Of a stretch of DNA of 64,000 nucleotides, positions 45,186 through 60,123 are shown piece by piece. Numbering within the stretch: position 1 is the first letter of the stretch; the number at the start of each line of letters is the position of its first letter. The notes under the pieces are model-generated. The model worked only from the letters and a program-made list of their open reading frames with translations. It was not told the origin of the DNA and made no database searches. The stretch covers positions 41,124,001 through 41,188,000 of the forward strand of contig CP136895.1 of NCBI GenBank assembly GCA_034359265.1. The letters are read 5' to 3'. Made by a program: the position numbers and the translations under genes. The stretch comes from Canna indica (lineage: Eukaryota; Streptophyta; Magnoliopsida; Zingiberales; Cannaceae).

Positions 45186-47425
45186 AGGAAGATGTATAAT
45201 TGAAGTTAACCATGGACATCAATGAAGAATTTATCATTGGTTGCAACTTCAAGTCATGAAGATGCCATAGGTATGAAAATTGGCATCTAGGTATCATTGG
45301 TATCATCTCCTATAATCACTTGCTTAAATCATAGTTGGAGTTTTGATACATGCTTAATATTAGTAGATGTTTCATTCTTGATAAGTCTTATTAAAATAAT
45401 TTTTGATTTTGATTTCTTGATATCTTCGGAGACCTATGTAGCTTGTAATGGGCTCATGCGACCTTGCGATTTTAAATCGTAGGCTCATTGTGGCCTTTCG
45501 GTTTTTAACCAATAGGAAGGGTTGAAGATCATGTTTTCATTAATATTATATTTATGATCTCTTAAATATTCGTTTTTGGATTAATGTCAACATATTTTGA
45601 AACAGATTTCAAACTATTTAGCAAAATAATTTTGAAGTCGATATTTGATTTCTTCTTTGCTATCTAGTACGATAACTTGTTAGTAGTTACATTTTCATTA
45701 TGTTACTAATGAATATTGCTTGCAAGTTATTAAAAATGTGGCGGAAAGTTAGTAGAGCCAAATTGAAAAGGAAATGAAAAATTTGTAAAATTCTCAAGGG
45801 TGAGGTATGAGTTCAAATTTTGCAAAAATATTTATATAATAATTGATTATTCATGATTAATGAAGTCTCTATGCTCATGATTGCTTTTGCTTGATAAATA
45901 TATGAAAATTCATGAGTAAGTTAATATTTGATAACTTAGGCAATTTCATATATTGATTGGATGAAATTTGCTCTAGGTTAGAATCTTCATTAGAGACCTC
46001 ATTTTCTATAGTTGGCAAACATGTCTTGAATGCATATACCACATGAGTCTAGGTTGTTACACTTGGTATTACATGAAGACTCATAACTAAATGAACAATT
46101 TGATCACTAGATTAGTTCATGAGACTCAAATTGGAAATAATTGACCTAAGTCAACAATTTGACTTAGAAATCTCCTTTTGAGTTTAAATTTTCACAAACA
46201 TATTTGAATTCACTCATGTTAGATGTCCAAGTATTTAAGTTAGAGAAAACATGAGTAGATAGTCAAGTTTGATTCTTAGCACTTTCATGGTTTCAAGCAT
46301 ATTTTGATTAAAATCGTGCTAAGCTCATAACTTGACTAAACGATATTAATTTCACTCCAAACTTGATAAACAAGTGTTAAATGATCATATCTTGATATCT
46401 AGGAAGTTTGAGCAAAATCTAAAATCGGTGGATAAACAACTCATATTTACAAAAATGTCATTGATATTGTAGAATCTTTAGAAAATTGTAGGAATATTCT
46501 TTTTGAGTGATTCTTGATTTTTTGGAACCCTCATAAGGTCTAATTTGTGTAAAAAAAATTTCACAAAATTTGGAAGATCACACCCTCTCGAAAAATAATT
46601 TTTGTTAAGGGGTAAAAACGAGGGCAGATTGAACGGTCGATAGGCATTCGACCGCCTGATTGATCGGCAGGCGAATAATCGCCCAGATCGCCACAATTCT
46701 CGCCCAGATCAAATTCTAGCCGTTCAATCCATCTACTTAAGCCCGAAACTAGGACTTCCTTGCCCATTCGACCGGCTGCTCCATCTTAAGTCTTCTCTTT
46801 TCATCTTCTAGGGTTCTACCTCCTCTCCAAGACTTCTCTTCATGGTAAAAATCTTTCTTTGTCCATCACTCATGAGATTATAGTCAAAAGCATGGTTTCT
46901 TCATCTTTTACTCTCAATGTACCTTGTTTCATACACAAAAATATTATTCATGCCTATTTTACATGAATGATAACTTTTGTTTAGCATGTTTTCTCCAAAA
47001 ACAAGCATTTTTCAACAAAAATCAAATATTTCATGCCTTCTTCAAATGATTCATCATTTGCTCTTTGATAGAATTTTATTTTGATAAAAAATCATTAGTC
47101 AAGAATTTTCTTGTTTGCTTTCATGAGTGTTTTCTCAAATTTAAATTTGTCTTCTTAAAAGAATCTTATTTTGGTCAAAAACAAAAATGCTTTCTATTTT
47201 TCTCTGGTCAAAACATTTTATTTTGATCTATTTATTTGTGAATCGTCTTGTCTAATCATCTTTTATTTTATTTATTTTGTTTTCATTCATCTTGAGATTT
47301 AATGAGAAATCTTTTTCATGGATTCATGTCAATCTTCAAAACATTTTTAGCTTTCTTTCACTTGAGCTAAAAGCATGCATCTTTCATTTAAAAATAATCA
47401 TCTATATCATTTTAAAAATAATGCA
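45186..47425 (+). other. Non-coding interior of the second gag-only element
   Basis: AT-rich, no pol. The post-gag block 45418-45535 (CTTCGGAGACCTATGTAGC, GCGACCTTGCGATTTTAAATCG, GTAGGCTCATTGTGG) matches 12736-12850. The GACCTAAGTCAACAATTTGAC repeat unit occurs near 46142. The 46600-46860 segment carries GACCG words and a CT-rich leader-like run. No 3' LTR found. Confidence 0.75.
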
Positions 47426-51025
<3,600 letters not shown>

Positions 51026-51181
51026 AGACAGACCTGAAGTGCAGATTACACCGCTTTCGTTGCTCAATCAAGGGAAGAACATAGTGGCTCATTCAGACCT
51101 TAGCGGGAATGGGGAAGAAGGTTTGGCTCCTTCGCTTCCATCGAACCTTGACGACAAGGTTGTTTTCAAACCAGGGGGTAA

Positions 51182-51649
51182 TGTTATGAATACGAGCTCG
51201 AACGAGGAGCAACGTAGTCAAATCAGATCATGTGGAGTAATCGTAACGGGGAAAGCAAAATCATGACCGCGGAAATGAGATGTTCTATTACTGATCCGGC
51301 AACCAATCAGGATCTGCCACGTCAGTCGCCCCAAGGTGCACGAAACAAATGCAAGCCTCGATTGGTAGAAAGATTATTTGATGTTATAGCATTCCTATTG
51401 TGATTACTGATGTATAAAAGGGAAGCTATTAGTGAAGATTGAGTGGATTTGAACAATATCAATTTCTTCTCACTCTTTCTCTCTTGCTTCTCTCTCTCTC
51501 TATCTCTGGTCTTCCTTCTTTGTGCTGCAACTGTGCGAGATCTACATCATCGTCGACAGGGTCGATCTTCCTCTTGGGTGACCAGGAAGGCAAGAGGTAT
51601 TTCCTCCACGGAACTCGATCACTGTCGTCAGGTTTTTAGACTCCTGACA
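51182..51649 (+). mobile_element. 3' LTR of the Reina-like gypsy
   Basis: 468 bp, TGTTATGAATACG...CTCCTGACA, right after a purine tract AACCAGGGGGTAA (51169-51181) and the end of pol. Contains TGTATAAAAGGGAAGC (51411-51426), a TATA box, and a CT-rich leader TCTCTCTCTCTATCTCTGG. The length suits Reina elements. Confidence 0.85.
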
Positions 51650-51699
51650 TTCATCCTCTCTTTAGTGTCTCATTCGACTTACACGTATTGGACATCGCA

Positions 51700-51950
51700 G
51701 AAGATCGACGATGTTTTTGGTAGTGATTTATTCTATTATTGATGCTATTTTATTCCTTAAATCTTATTATAATGTTGTCAACTTTGATTTTTTGTTTTAG
51801 GGATACTAATGAAGCTGTCCATTGGATAACAAATAAGGCAAAAGATTGACGATGTTTTTGGTAGTGATTTATTCTATTATTGATGTCATCTTATTCCTTA
51901 AATTTTGTTATAATGTTGTGAACTTTGATTTTTTGTTTTTAGAGAGACTA
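51700..51950. repeat. Tandem duplication, 141-bp period
   Basis: GACGATGTTTTTGGTAGTGA at 51708 and 51849, with about 100 further bases alike (ATTATAATGTTGT..AACTTTGATTTTTTG). It lies just outside the gypsy LTR end. Confidence 0.8.
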
Positions 51951-53362
51951 ATAAAACTGCTCAGGGCCCGATTTTTTGGAGATATTTGTAATAATGATTT
52001 TTTTTAGCCCGGTTCTTGCTGGCTAATAAAATAAATAAATATTGCTATAAACAAGGACGATTAATTCGGGCAACCAAGAAGATGAGAGACTAGCGACTAG
52101 TGAGAGATTTTCCCATTTGGGCAAACGCAGAGCTACAGACAAGGGTCGATTAGAACGCATTCTGTCGAACGTGTTGTCTACATGTCTGCAGGCGGGCAGC
52201 ATCATCTTCTAGGACGGCCCCTAAACCAAGTAGCAGTCGTAGTAGCAACAGAAGCCTAGTAAACAGGAGAATATAAAGCAAACGCCATCTCCTCAGATCT
52301 ACTCCTCTCAATTCCCGGCCATATGGCGGCTTACGTGCCTCTTTTTATTATCTTCACCTTTTCCAACGTGCCTTCCCAGCTTTCATATCTCAACATCTGA
52401 TACTCTGTCGTTGGCTCTCTTAATTATGCATCACATTAATTGCCACCATCTTCTTCTCCTCTCGTTTACTTCAACCATCTTGTCTGTTGCTACTCTGCTT
52501 CTCTCTGCGCACACTTAAATTGTCTGAATGAATTTAACATCAAGATGCGTTCACTCAATTCATAGTTAGATCTTCAACACATATATAACATCTGACAATG
52601 CTCCAGCCACTTGTTCCCTCTATAAATATATTAAACTGCATGTGCCACTCCAATGTAAACCAGCAGTCCAGCATCTTTTGGCATTACATTCGTATAATGA
52701 TTTATTTGTCTGTTAAATTTCTGTTATTAATTATTTTAATATTAATTTTTTTAGGCGTTCATTTATGAGGCTCACGTAAAAGTCCATTAATCACAGCTAG
52801 CAGTCGAGCTCATGTTAAAGCATCACCGCCCACGAGACACGAAATCTTTTTAGCTGTCTCCACGGGACGTCTTATCCAAGATCCCACGGTTGCATAACCC
52901 GCGGTCAAAGATATATGCGGCATCCATCTATAATTTAAGTGCTCTCGTTAACGTTCCGATGAACGGCATCTGCTATTTGTTTTCACTCAACTATCGCAGA
53001 TGAACGGCAAGATGTTGAGCACCCCGCAGTTGAGCCCACCATCTGACGCCGAACGTGCATTCACTGCTCGCTACTCGTTTCGTTCCACCGGAGAATGTTC
53101 CCAATCTTTCTCCTCGGGGAGGTCGTCAGATGTGACCCCACCACCGCCCCTCTTTTATTGTGGCTGCCCGGCATCCTCGCCTGATTTCCGCCTCCAGATC
53201 GCGATCAAACGGCGCAGGGAGCAGTCGATGGAATTGAATAGGGCCCTCATGAATGCCACGCACGAGGACGCGGGACCCAGCAGAAGCATCACAAAGGCAG
53301 AATCGTAGATTTATTCAGTAATAGTGACGGGAGAGCAATTGAAAGTTGAAACTCCTTTTCTC
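51951..53362. other. Upstream region of the TPD1-like gene
   Basis: About 1.4 kb without recognisable transposon coding sequence. A GC-richer segment (52840-53320) includes a 103-codon open frame at 53000-53308 (MNGKMLSTPQLSPPSDAERA...) that has no recognised domain and no evidence of expression; it may be chance. CAGGGCCCGATTTTTTGG at 51964 loosely resembles a Harbinger-type MITE end. Confidence 0.5.
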
Positions 53363-53368
53363 TATAAA
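53363..53368 (+). promoter_or_regulatory. TATA box of the TPD1-like gene
   Basis: TATAAA within CTCTATAAATGAGAG, 146 bases before the start codon, a normal distance for a plant core promoter with a short leader. Confidence 0.65.
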
Positions 53369-53508
53369 TGAGAGAAACAGCCATCGATACCTTTCAGAGT
53401 GGCCTCCCCACACGGACCGTTCACGGCAATCAACCTTGGCGGAGACCCACTTGCAGACAGTAAAAGCTCTCGATCTAGAATCAGACGGCTAGCTGAGATC
53501 GATTGCCC

Positions 53509-54229
53509 ATGGGCTTCTACCGGCTGATTCCCGCGTTACTGATCTTGGTTTGCCTCTCCGTTTTGCTCTTCCAAGGTAAGCAGGTCGTATCCTTTTGTTC
53601 TTCGTCTTTTCTCCACATATCTGAGCCGTTGGCAACTTGGAGTTCTCTTATGAAGACAAAACTCAGTGGCATGCCCGTAATTTAATTTTGTTAAGATTGA
53701 CGTGCATGCATGGCGCCGTGCAGGTGAGCGCTACCGCGTGGGAGTAGCCGTCCGCCGCTTTCCCGTGGGGAATCAGGCAGCAAAACCTCGGAAGCTCCTC
53801 CTAATCGGTAATCTCGACCGGTTGATGCATACATAATTAATTGTGTAAGTTTTGATTAACATGAATGTTTTGCGTTTATGTATAGAAGAGACCAGAAAGA
53901 GGATGGAGAGAATGGGGGAGGAAGAATGCTCCAAGGACGACATCTTGGTGTACCAGGGGGCGACATCGCCGCTGCCGAACGGGATCCCGACGTACACGGT
54001 GCAGATCCTGAACACGTGTCCAACGGGTTGCACGGTCGCCAACATTCATGTGAGCTGCGGCTGGTTCAGCTCCGCCCGCCTCATTAATCCCCGCGTGTTC
54101 CGCCGCCTCCGCTACGACGATTGCCTCGTCAACGATGGAGCGGCTCTTGCCGGAGGCGAGAGCTTGTCCTTTCAGTACGCCAATACCTACCGCTACCCTC
54201 TCGCTGTCGCCTCCGCCACCTGCTGCTGA
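53509..54229 (+). CDS. TPD1-like secreted cysteine-rich ligand
   Basis: Three exons, all GT-AG: 53509-53575, 53724-53807, 53886-54229. They give 495 coding bases and a 164-residue protein. ATG at 53509 is the first in frame and opens a signal peptide ([20 protein letters not shown], residues 1-20). A basic variable middle follows ([16 protein letters not shown]). The conserved TPD1 domain runs from about residue 65 to the end: [80 protein letters not shown], with seven cysteines in the domain. TPD1/TDL1A/MAC1 proteins are secreted ligands of EMS1/MSP1-type receptor kinases that set tapetum and germ-cell number in anthers and ovules. A role here is inferred from the family. No break seen; it is the only intact host gene in the window. 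Confidence 0.93.
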
Positions 54230-55009
54230 CAATGTGCAGATGCAAATGCATCTCTTTCTGCAATTAATGCACGTATATAACATAGCACTGAATCTAACGG
54301 TAGATGCGTGCTTGCATTGCAAGCTTGGTAATAACATGAACATGAATAACAATATATTTAACCAAGTCTTACAGTTAACATTCATCTGCTTTTTGTTGTT
54401 CGCGAATTGCGAATTGATGCTTATTAGGAATGCGAAATGTGTGTTTCTTTAGCAGACTCTTTTTCTATTTAATTTCTACCATCTTATTAAGGGAAACATG
54501 CTAGAAATTGTAAAACAGGAATTCAAACCAGAATTCAACCATTTCAAAAATCATACATGTCAAATCGTTAAGATCATAAAATTTGGAAGCATACCTAAAT
54601 CCATATCGGATGACCTAATGTTGCGGTGTGGATCTGGATGAAGAACTACATACACCTGTTCGCTTATTCAAAAACATGTAATGCCTATCGTACCCCTATG
54701 TGCAATTACATTTAATAGCTTGATGTATGTCTACGTTGATAATATTCTTGCCTTTTTCTTCTTGCTTTATTCCCGCGCCTGTTCATACTTATTCCAGCTC
54801 GACATGCTTCCTAAGTTCAATGTTTCTGTGCATCAATATTTCCAATACCCCCCCCCCCCCCTCCCAACCACCCACCCACAAGTTGGAGGTGAGAAAGAAT
54901 CACTCATTTCTTCTTGCTTTATTCTCACGACATGCTTCCTCAGTTCATCATGTTTACGTGCTGGAGGTGAAAAAGGATCATTTATACCCAACTTGTTAAT
55001 ACTGTATTA
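54230..55009. other. Downstream region of the TPD1-like gene
   Basis: No gene. It includes a likely 3' untranslated region, a C homopolymer near 54849-54862, and an imperfect local duplication (CTTGCTTTATTC...GACATGCTTCCT..AGTTCA at about 54764 and 54915). Confidence 0.5.
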
Positions 55010-57808
55010 ATATTACTAAAAATGTGTTAATCAGCAATGGTAATCATCAATGGTCGCTCGAGCTATTGTAATAACTAACGGCGTTCTTACGGCCGCTCGG
55101 ACCGTTCCAGATGTGATATATTTGCAACGGCTTTTTTAAGGCCGCTCCAGCCGTTGCTACCAATTGGATGGCGTGAACATGACACGTAAATGATATAACT
55201 TATCAATAATGGCATTCGTAAGCCCACGTCGGCCATTGCTAATGACATTATCACATTAGCAACCGATTATTTACGGGTCCTATACCCGTTGCTCTTTAGT
55301 TGATGGCGCGCTCGCGGCGCGAAAATAAAATACTTATCAGCAATGACCTTCTATAGGACCCGCGATCGTTGCAGATACTACGGGTGTTGATGTCATAAAA
55401 TTGTCATTAGAAGTACAACCTGCGGTAGAGATTAAATTATCGAATAAAAAAACCGCAGAATTTTACGAGATGTTGAAAGTTGCCGATAAACATTTGTATG
55501 AGAATTATCCTAAATACATTAGGTTTTCGGCAATGATGCAACTCCTAAACATCAATGTCGATTGTAATATCAGCGGGATTGCGTTTGATCGGACTGCGGG
55601 ATTGATTAATAGAATGTTGTGTACTGATAGTAAGTTTGAGCCAACTTTTTATAAGACTAAAAAGTTGATGAAAAAATTAGGGCTTGGTACGAAAAAATAC
55701 ACGCATGCCAAAATAATTACATTTTATATTATAAAGAAAATGCGCAGTTGGATAAATGCCCTATACGTGAACATCCTCATTACAAGGAGAAAAAATCGGT
55801 CTGACAGAAAAATATTTCGTTTAAGGTGCTTCGATATTTTTCACTAATACCGAAGCTTCAAAGATTATTTATGTCGGAAAAGACTGCCACCTACATGTGT
55901 TGGCATGCAAGAGTCGTGATGATACAGTAACGACTCATCCATTCGACAGTGAAGTATGAAAACATTTGGATACTTGTTATTCTTCATTTGCTAGGGATAC
56001 TAGAAATATCTGATTGGGATTGTGCACAAATGATTTTAATCCATTTGATCATTCTACAACTCCTTATTCAGTTTGGCCAGTGCTGCTAACAGTTTATAAT
56101 TTGTCATTGTCCATATGTATGAAAGATGGATTTATTTATCTTTCGATGATTATTCCGGGTCCTAAGGGTCCGTGAAAAAAAATTAACATGTTTCTCAGAC
56201 CCCTAGTAGATGAATTGAAACTATTGTGGACTGGGGGAGCTGTCACTTATGATTGTCACCGGAAGCAAAATATCAATTTAAAGGCTGTTGTCTTGTGGAC
56301 AATCAATGATTTCTCGGCATACGACTCTCTTGTCCATATTGTATGGAACACTCTAAATCATTCAGTCTTTAGAACGGATGAAAAATCTCATTCTTTGATT
56401 GTCATCGTCGATTCCTGCCAGCTACCCTTCAATATCGAAGGAATCGTAATAAATTTACTAAGGGCAGAGTCGAAAGAGATGAGTCACCACCGATGTTGTC
56501 TAGTGAACAATTGTTAGCACGTGTTTCAGCACTTCCAAAGATAGTGTTTAGTCGGAATGAAAGAGTCTTAGACTTTGTCCAAACACATAACTGGGTGAAA
56601 ATAAGTATCTTTTGAGAATTACTGTATTGAAGTTAATTACTGATTCGACATAATTTGGACGTCATGCACATTGAGAAAAATGTATTTGATAATATTTTAA
56701 CACTTTGATGGATGTTCCAGGGAAAACTAAAGATAATGTCAAGGTCCGACATGATCTGAAAATACTTTGTAAGAGGCCGGAGTTAGAGTTACTGCAAGAG
56801 GTCAACGAACGATATCTGAAGCCGAAGGCCCCATATGTGTTAAATAAACAACAGATGAAAGATATTTGTCTATAGATCAAATAACTCAGATTACCCGATG
56901 GATATGCCTCAAACTTATCTCGATGTGCGAACGTCGATGATTGCAAAATATCACGGATGAAGAGTTATGATTGTCATGTATTCATGCAGAGATTATTTCC
57001 GATCACATTCCAAGATCTTCTACCTGATAATATTTGGGGTCCGTTGACTGAATTAAGTGTGGTTTTTAGAAACATTTGTGCAAATATCCTTCGAGTCGAA
57101 GATATGTCAGCATTTGAAAGTAATATTGTTGAAATTATATGCAAGCTGGAGCAATTTTTCTCTCACCTGCATTTTTTGACTCGATGTAGCATCTATTGAT
57201 ACACTTGGCATACAAGACACGAGTTGGTAGTCCCGTTCAATACCGGTGGATGTACTTATTTGAAAGATACATGAATTGTCTGAAGAAAAAAGTAAAGAAC
57301 ACCGCAGCTGTTGAAGGATCAATATCTGAATCGTATATCATCCAAGAAATTTCAACATTTTGCTCATTTTACTTTGAATCGGCAGTGCAGACAAGATTTG
57401 ATCATCTTCCACGTAACGACGATGAGGGATTTCAACATTCAGATGGGCGTTTAAATATATTCTATCACTCTGGTCGTGCTTTTGGTTTCGTCCGTCTCGA
57501 CACTTAAGCGACCAAGAGTATCAGTTGGCACAATTGTACGTATTACTCAATTGTCTAGAGATTGAACAATTCACTGAAATATTTGATATTTAGAAGGTGC
57601 AAAAATACTCTATTCACAGCAATTAAGAATTGGAGAGATTACGGAATCGTGATTTCCCTACTTGGATTCGGGCTTACAACAAAGATCACAGAGCTGGAAT
57701 AGATGAAAAAATATTTGAGTTTGTTAGTGGATCGTCACAACTAGTGTCGTATTATAGCGGATATTTTGTTAATGAGTATAAATTTCACACGATTGAATAG
57801 GGGTGTCC
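55010..57808 (+). mobile_element. CACTA element, plus orientation, degenerate
   Basis: It starts near 55012 with ACTAAAAATGTGTTAATCAGC, a decayed CACTA end. Subterminal repeats follow (ACGGCCGCTCG, CAACGGC, GGGTCCTATACCCGTTGC) to 55380, then a broken transposase to about 57800. The 3' end is cut off just inside the DUF4216 region (FHTIE), where the second CACTA element begins at 57812. Confidence 0.75.
55401..57800 (+). pseudogene. CACTA transposase (Transposase_21/TNP2 type), broken
   Basis: Fragments in several frames: 55401-55760 (KTAEFYEMLKVADKHLYENY, YKTKKLMKKLGLG), the tnp2 N-terminus; 56188-56517 (RPLVDELKLLWTGGAVTYD, LKAVVLWTINDFSAYDSL), tnp2 core; 56640-56880 (HNLDVMHIEKNVFDNI, then NKQQMKD); 56957-57199 (SYDCHVFMQRLFPITFQDLL, NIWGPLTELSVVF), DUF4218; 57196-57420 (YRWMYLFERYMNCLKKK, AAVEGSISESYIIQE); 57660-57800, start of DUF4216. 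Many stops and frameshifts. It is a diverged relative of the minus-strand copy at 60318-62284. Confidence 0.88.
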
Positions 57809-58439
57809 ATCACTACTAGAATTGTGCTCATCACTGACGGTGGCTGAACTGTCGGAGAAAGATATCACAGGCGGTGGACACCGTGGCAAAAAGCCGTCAC
57901 TGATGAGCGCGTCTCAGATAAGTTGTGATGGCCTAGAGAGGCCGTCACACGTAATCATCAGCGACAACTGCGTGCGCTATCGTTGATTAAAAAACACTAG
58001 TGACGGCTCCAAGAGCTGTCACTGATACCAACCCATCAGCCACGGCCCAGTCCCGTCAGTGATACTATTAGCAACCGTGATATTTGGTGTTGCCCAAACC
58101 ATCTGCCATTTATGATAAGCTTTCAGCCATGGCTTAGTGACGGTGAACCGTGGGTAAGTCGTGGTTAAAGGTGTATCCTGTAATTGAAAAAACTAAAAAT
58201 TTTGTAAATTCCTGTATACAATGATATATTGACTATAAACTATTTTCAATCACATATTACAATCAGAAAACATCATACACATGCATTTGAAACCAAACAT
58301 ACAAGTTTTACATAAATATCATCAATATCAGCCTCAAACCGGAAACAAACAATTATCAAAATATCATATACAACCAAGTATCAAAATATAAATAAAATAC
58401 AATTAATCAAAATCTCACGGATGTGGTGGAGGCGGTGGA

Positions 58440-60100
58440 GTCGACAATGACTAGGTTGGGAGCATCGATTGGGTCGAGGAGGACGACGGCTGCGACATCA
58501 TCGGTAGAGGCCCAGCATGAAATGTAATATGAGTGAGAAGTGTCTGCATGTTTTGGATTGTTTGTCTCAACTCGTCATTCGCCCGCCTATGCTCCTGCAT
58601 CTCCAGCCTCTGCTGGGTGAGCTCCGACTCCATGGCCGCTATTCGGCTCTGGTCCAGTGCTCAAAATGTCTAGGGCGGCCCGGCTCTGGTCCAGCGCTCG
58701 GGATGTCCAGGGCAGCTCACCCACAGTCGGAGGGGTCGGTGCCCCAAGTGGCCCGAGCACGACGCGTGCATGGCCACTGTCTGCAAAGCCATAATCACGG
58801 CCGTGCTCCCAGCCACTTGTGGCCTCCACCAAAGCTCCTGCATCGAACTCCTCAGGTGTCCCTCCACGTTCGATCACAGTTCTCGTATAAGTTTCATACA
58901 CATGTTTATATTTTAAATATATAAAAACTATAAATAAAAATTGTGTAAATCAAATAGACATATATAAATACTTACCATTAGTCCCCTGCTCCTCGTCGAC
59001 GACGGTGGGTGCACTCAAACACCTCCATCACCGACGGGCGTTGGACGGTGCCGTCCTCCGTCACGCGCGTCTTACATTAGAAAATAAATACATTAGTATA
59101 ATTATACACAATATATAATTTAATTAAAAATAATTAAATTATACATACCATACGACGCTCATGAATCGCAAAAGAGATGGAGCCACCTGTGTGGCGCGCG
59201 CCCATGTCGTCACCCCCGGACATTCGATTTCTCGACGCAGTCCGGGAGACCTCCTGCCACTCAGGTATGGCCCACCACTCAACAAGCTAGTCCCACACAG
59301 GACCAGGAATCCACTCGGGGGCATGTCCCCGAGTCTGCCCTATCTGTGTGGCCCCCAGCCGTCTCATCACAGTCTGATGGGCCTGTTGAAGCAGCCCGTT
59401 ATAGCGAGCGCGGGTAACACGCTCCCATGTAGCCTCCACAAAAGTGGACTGGTCCTCCGGCCATGTATAATGAGCCTGTAAAAAAAATTATTATTACCAA
59501 TGAATATTTAATATTAACATTAATTTAATAAATATACTTACCGTGAACTCTCGCCACAATAGATCTATATGCTCACGGGGCACGTGAGACCATGTAGGCC
59601 ACGCCCCGTGCATAAACTTTCAGATCGTCCCTGCTATCGTGCGGGGGACGTCCTCCTGCTCAAATCTGCACCAAATATAAATTCATATTATGATATTTTG
59701 AATTATAAATAAATTATAAGAAATAATTAATGCATATATTTACCTTCTTGCGCGCACACTAACTGCTCTGCGTAGTTCTCCCTCGGGTGGCGGAGGGAGA
59801 ATTCTATTAGGCCCTCGCGGCCTACTTCTCGATGTCGACGGGACTGGATCGGCTGAAGGGATGGTGGCTGGAGGTGGGGGGATGGTGTCCAGATCAGCTG
59901 GGGGAATGGTGGATGGATCAGGTGGGGGAATGGTGGCCGAACTAGGTGGGGGAATGGTGGTCGTACTAGGTGAGGGGATGGTGGCCGGAGGTGGGGGGAT
60001 GGTGGTGGAAGGTGAAGGGTTAGTGGGTACAGGTGGGGCGGGTGGTAATCGTCGGGGGGTCCTACGAGGAATGCCTCATCGAGAACTGATATCTCGAACC
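58440..60100 (-). pseudogene. CACTA second ORF (Transposase_24, En/Spm type)
   Basis: Minus-strand pieces in order: a proline-rich N-terminus made of TIPPP repeats (encoded 59850-60050), a segment near 59460-59160 (TFVEATWERVTRARYNGL, QTVMRRLGATQIG, PEWIPGPVWDQLVEWW, SGGDDMGARH), and a C-terminal part with VYETYTRTVIERGGT (58860-58900) and a coiled coil (ESELTQQRLEMQEHRRAND, 58451-58633). AT-rich spacers between pieces are probably introns. This matches the plant Transposase_24 (Ptta/En/Spm) domain, the DNA-binding partner of the main transposase. Exact exon boundaries were not resolved. Confidence 0.75.
59850..60050 (-). repeat. 27-30 bp minisatellite encoding TIPPP repeats
   Basis: Plus-strand units of GGTGGGGGAATGGTGG followed by 11-14 variable bases, about six or seven copies. 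In the minus-strand frame each unit encodes TIPPP plus four or five residues. It is therefore a coding repeat in the N-terminal part of the CACTA second ORF. Confidence 0.8.
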
Positions 60101-60123
60101 ATAGCTGTAAAAATTTAATATAA

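Larger units (their letters stand above)
42162..47425 (+). mobile_element. Second gag-only copia-type element, 3' truncated
   Basis: It consists of a 5' LTR (42162-43718), a primer site TGGTATTAGAGC (43721-43732; C to T change relative to the usual site), gag (43787-45185) and non-coding interior to about 47425. It is collinear with the complete element at 9693-16795 but has no 3' LTR; a gypsy gag fragment begins at 47426. A segment at 46600-46860 with CGACCGCCTGATTGATCGG and a leader-like CTAGGGTTCTACCTCC run has no counterpart in the first element. Confidence 0.85.

Noticed and set aside
53000..53308. 103-codon frame upstream of the TPD1-like gene
   Set aside because: No recognised domain, no intron signals and a position in the promoter region. 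Kept only as a note in the upstream region.
53876..54385. Minus-strand frame of 169 residues opposite the TPD1-like exon
   Set aside because: It is a shadow of the GC-rich third exon on the other strand.
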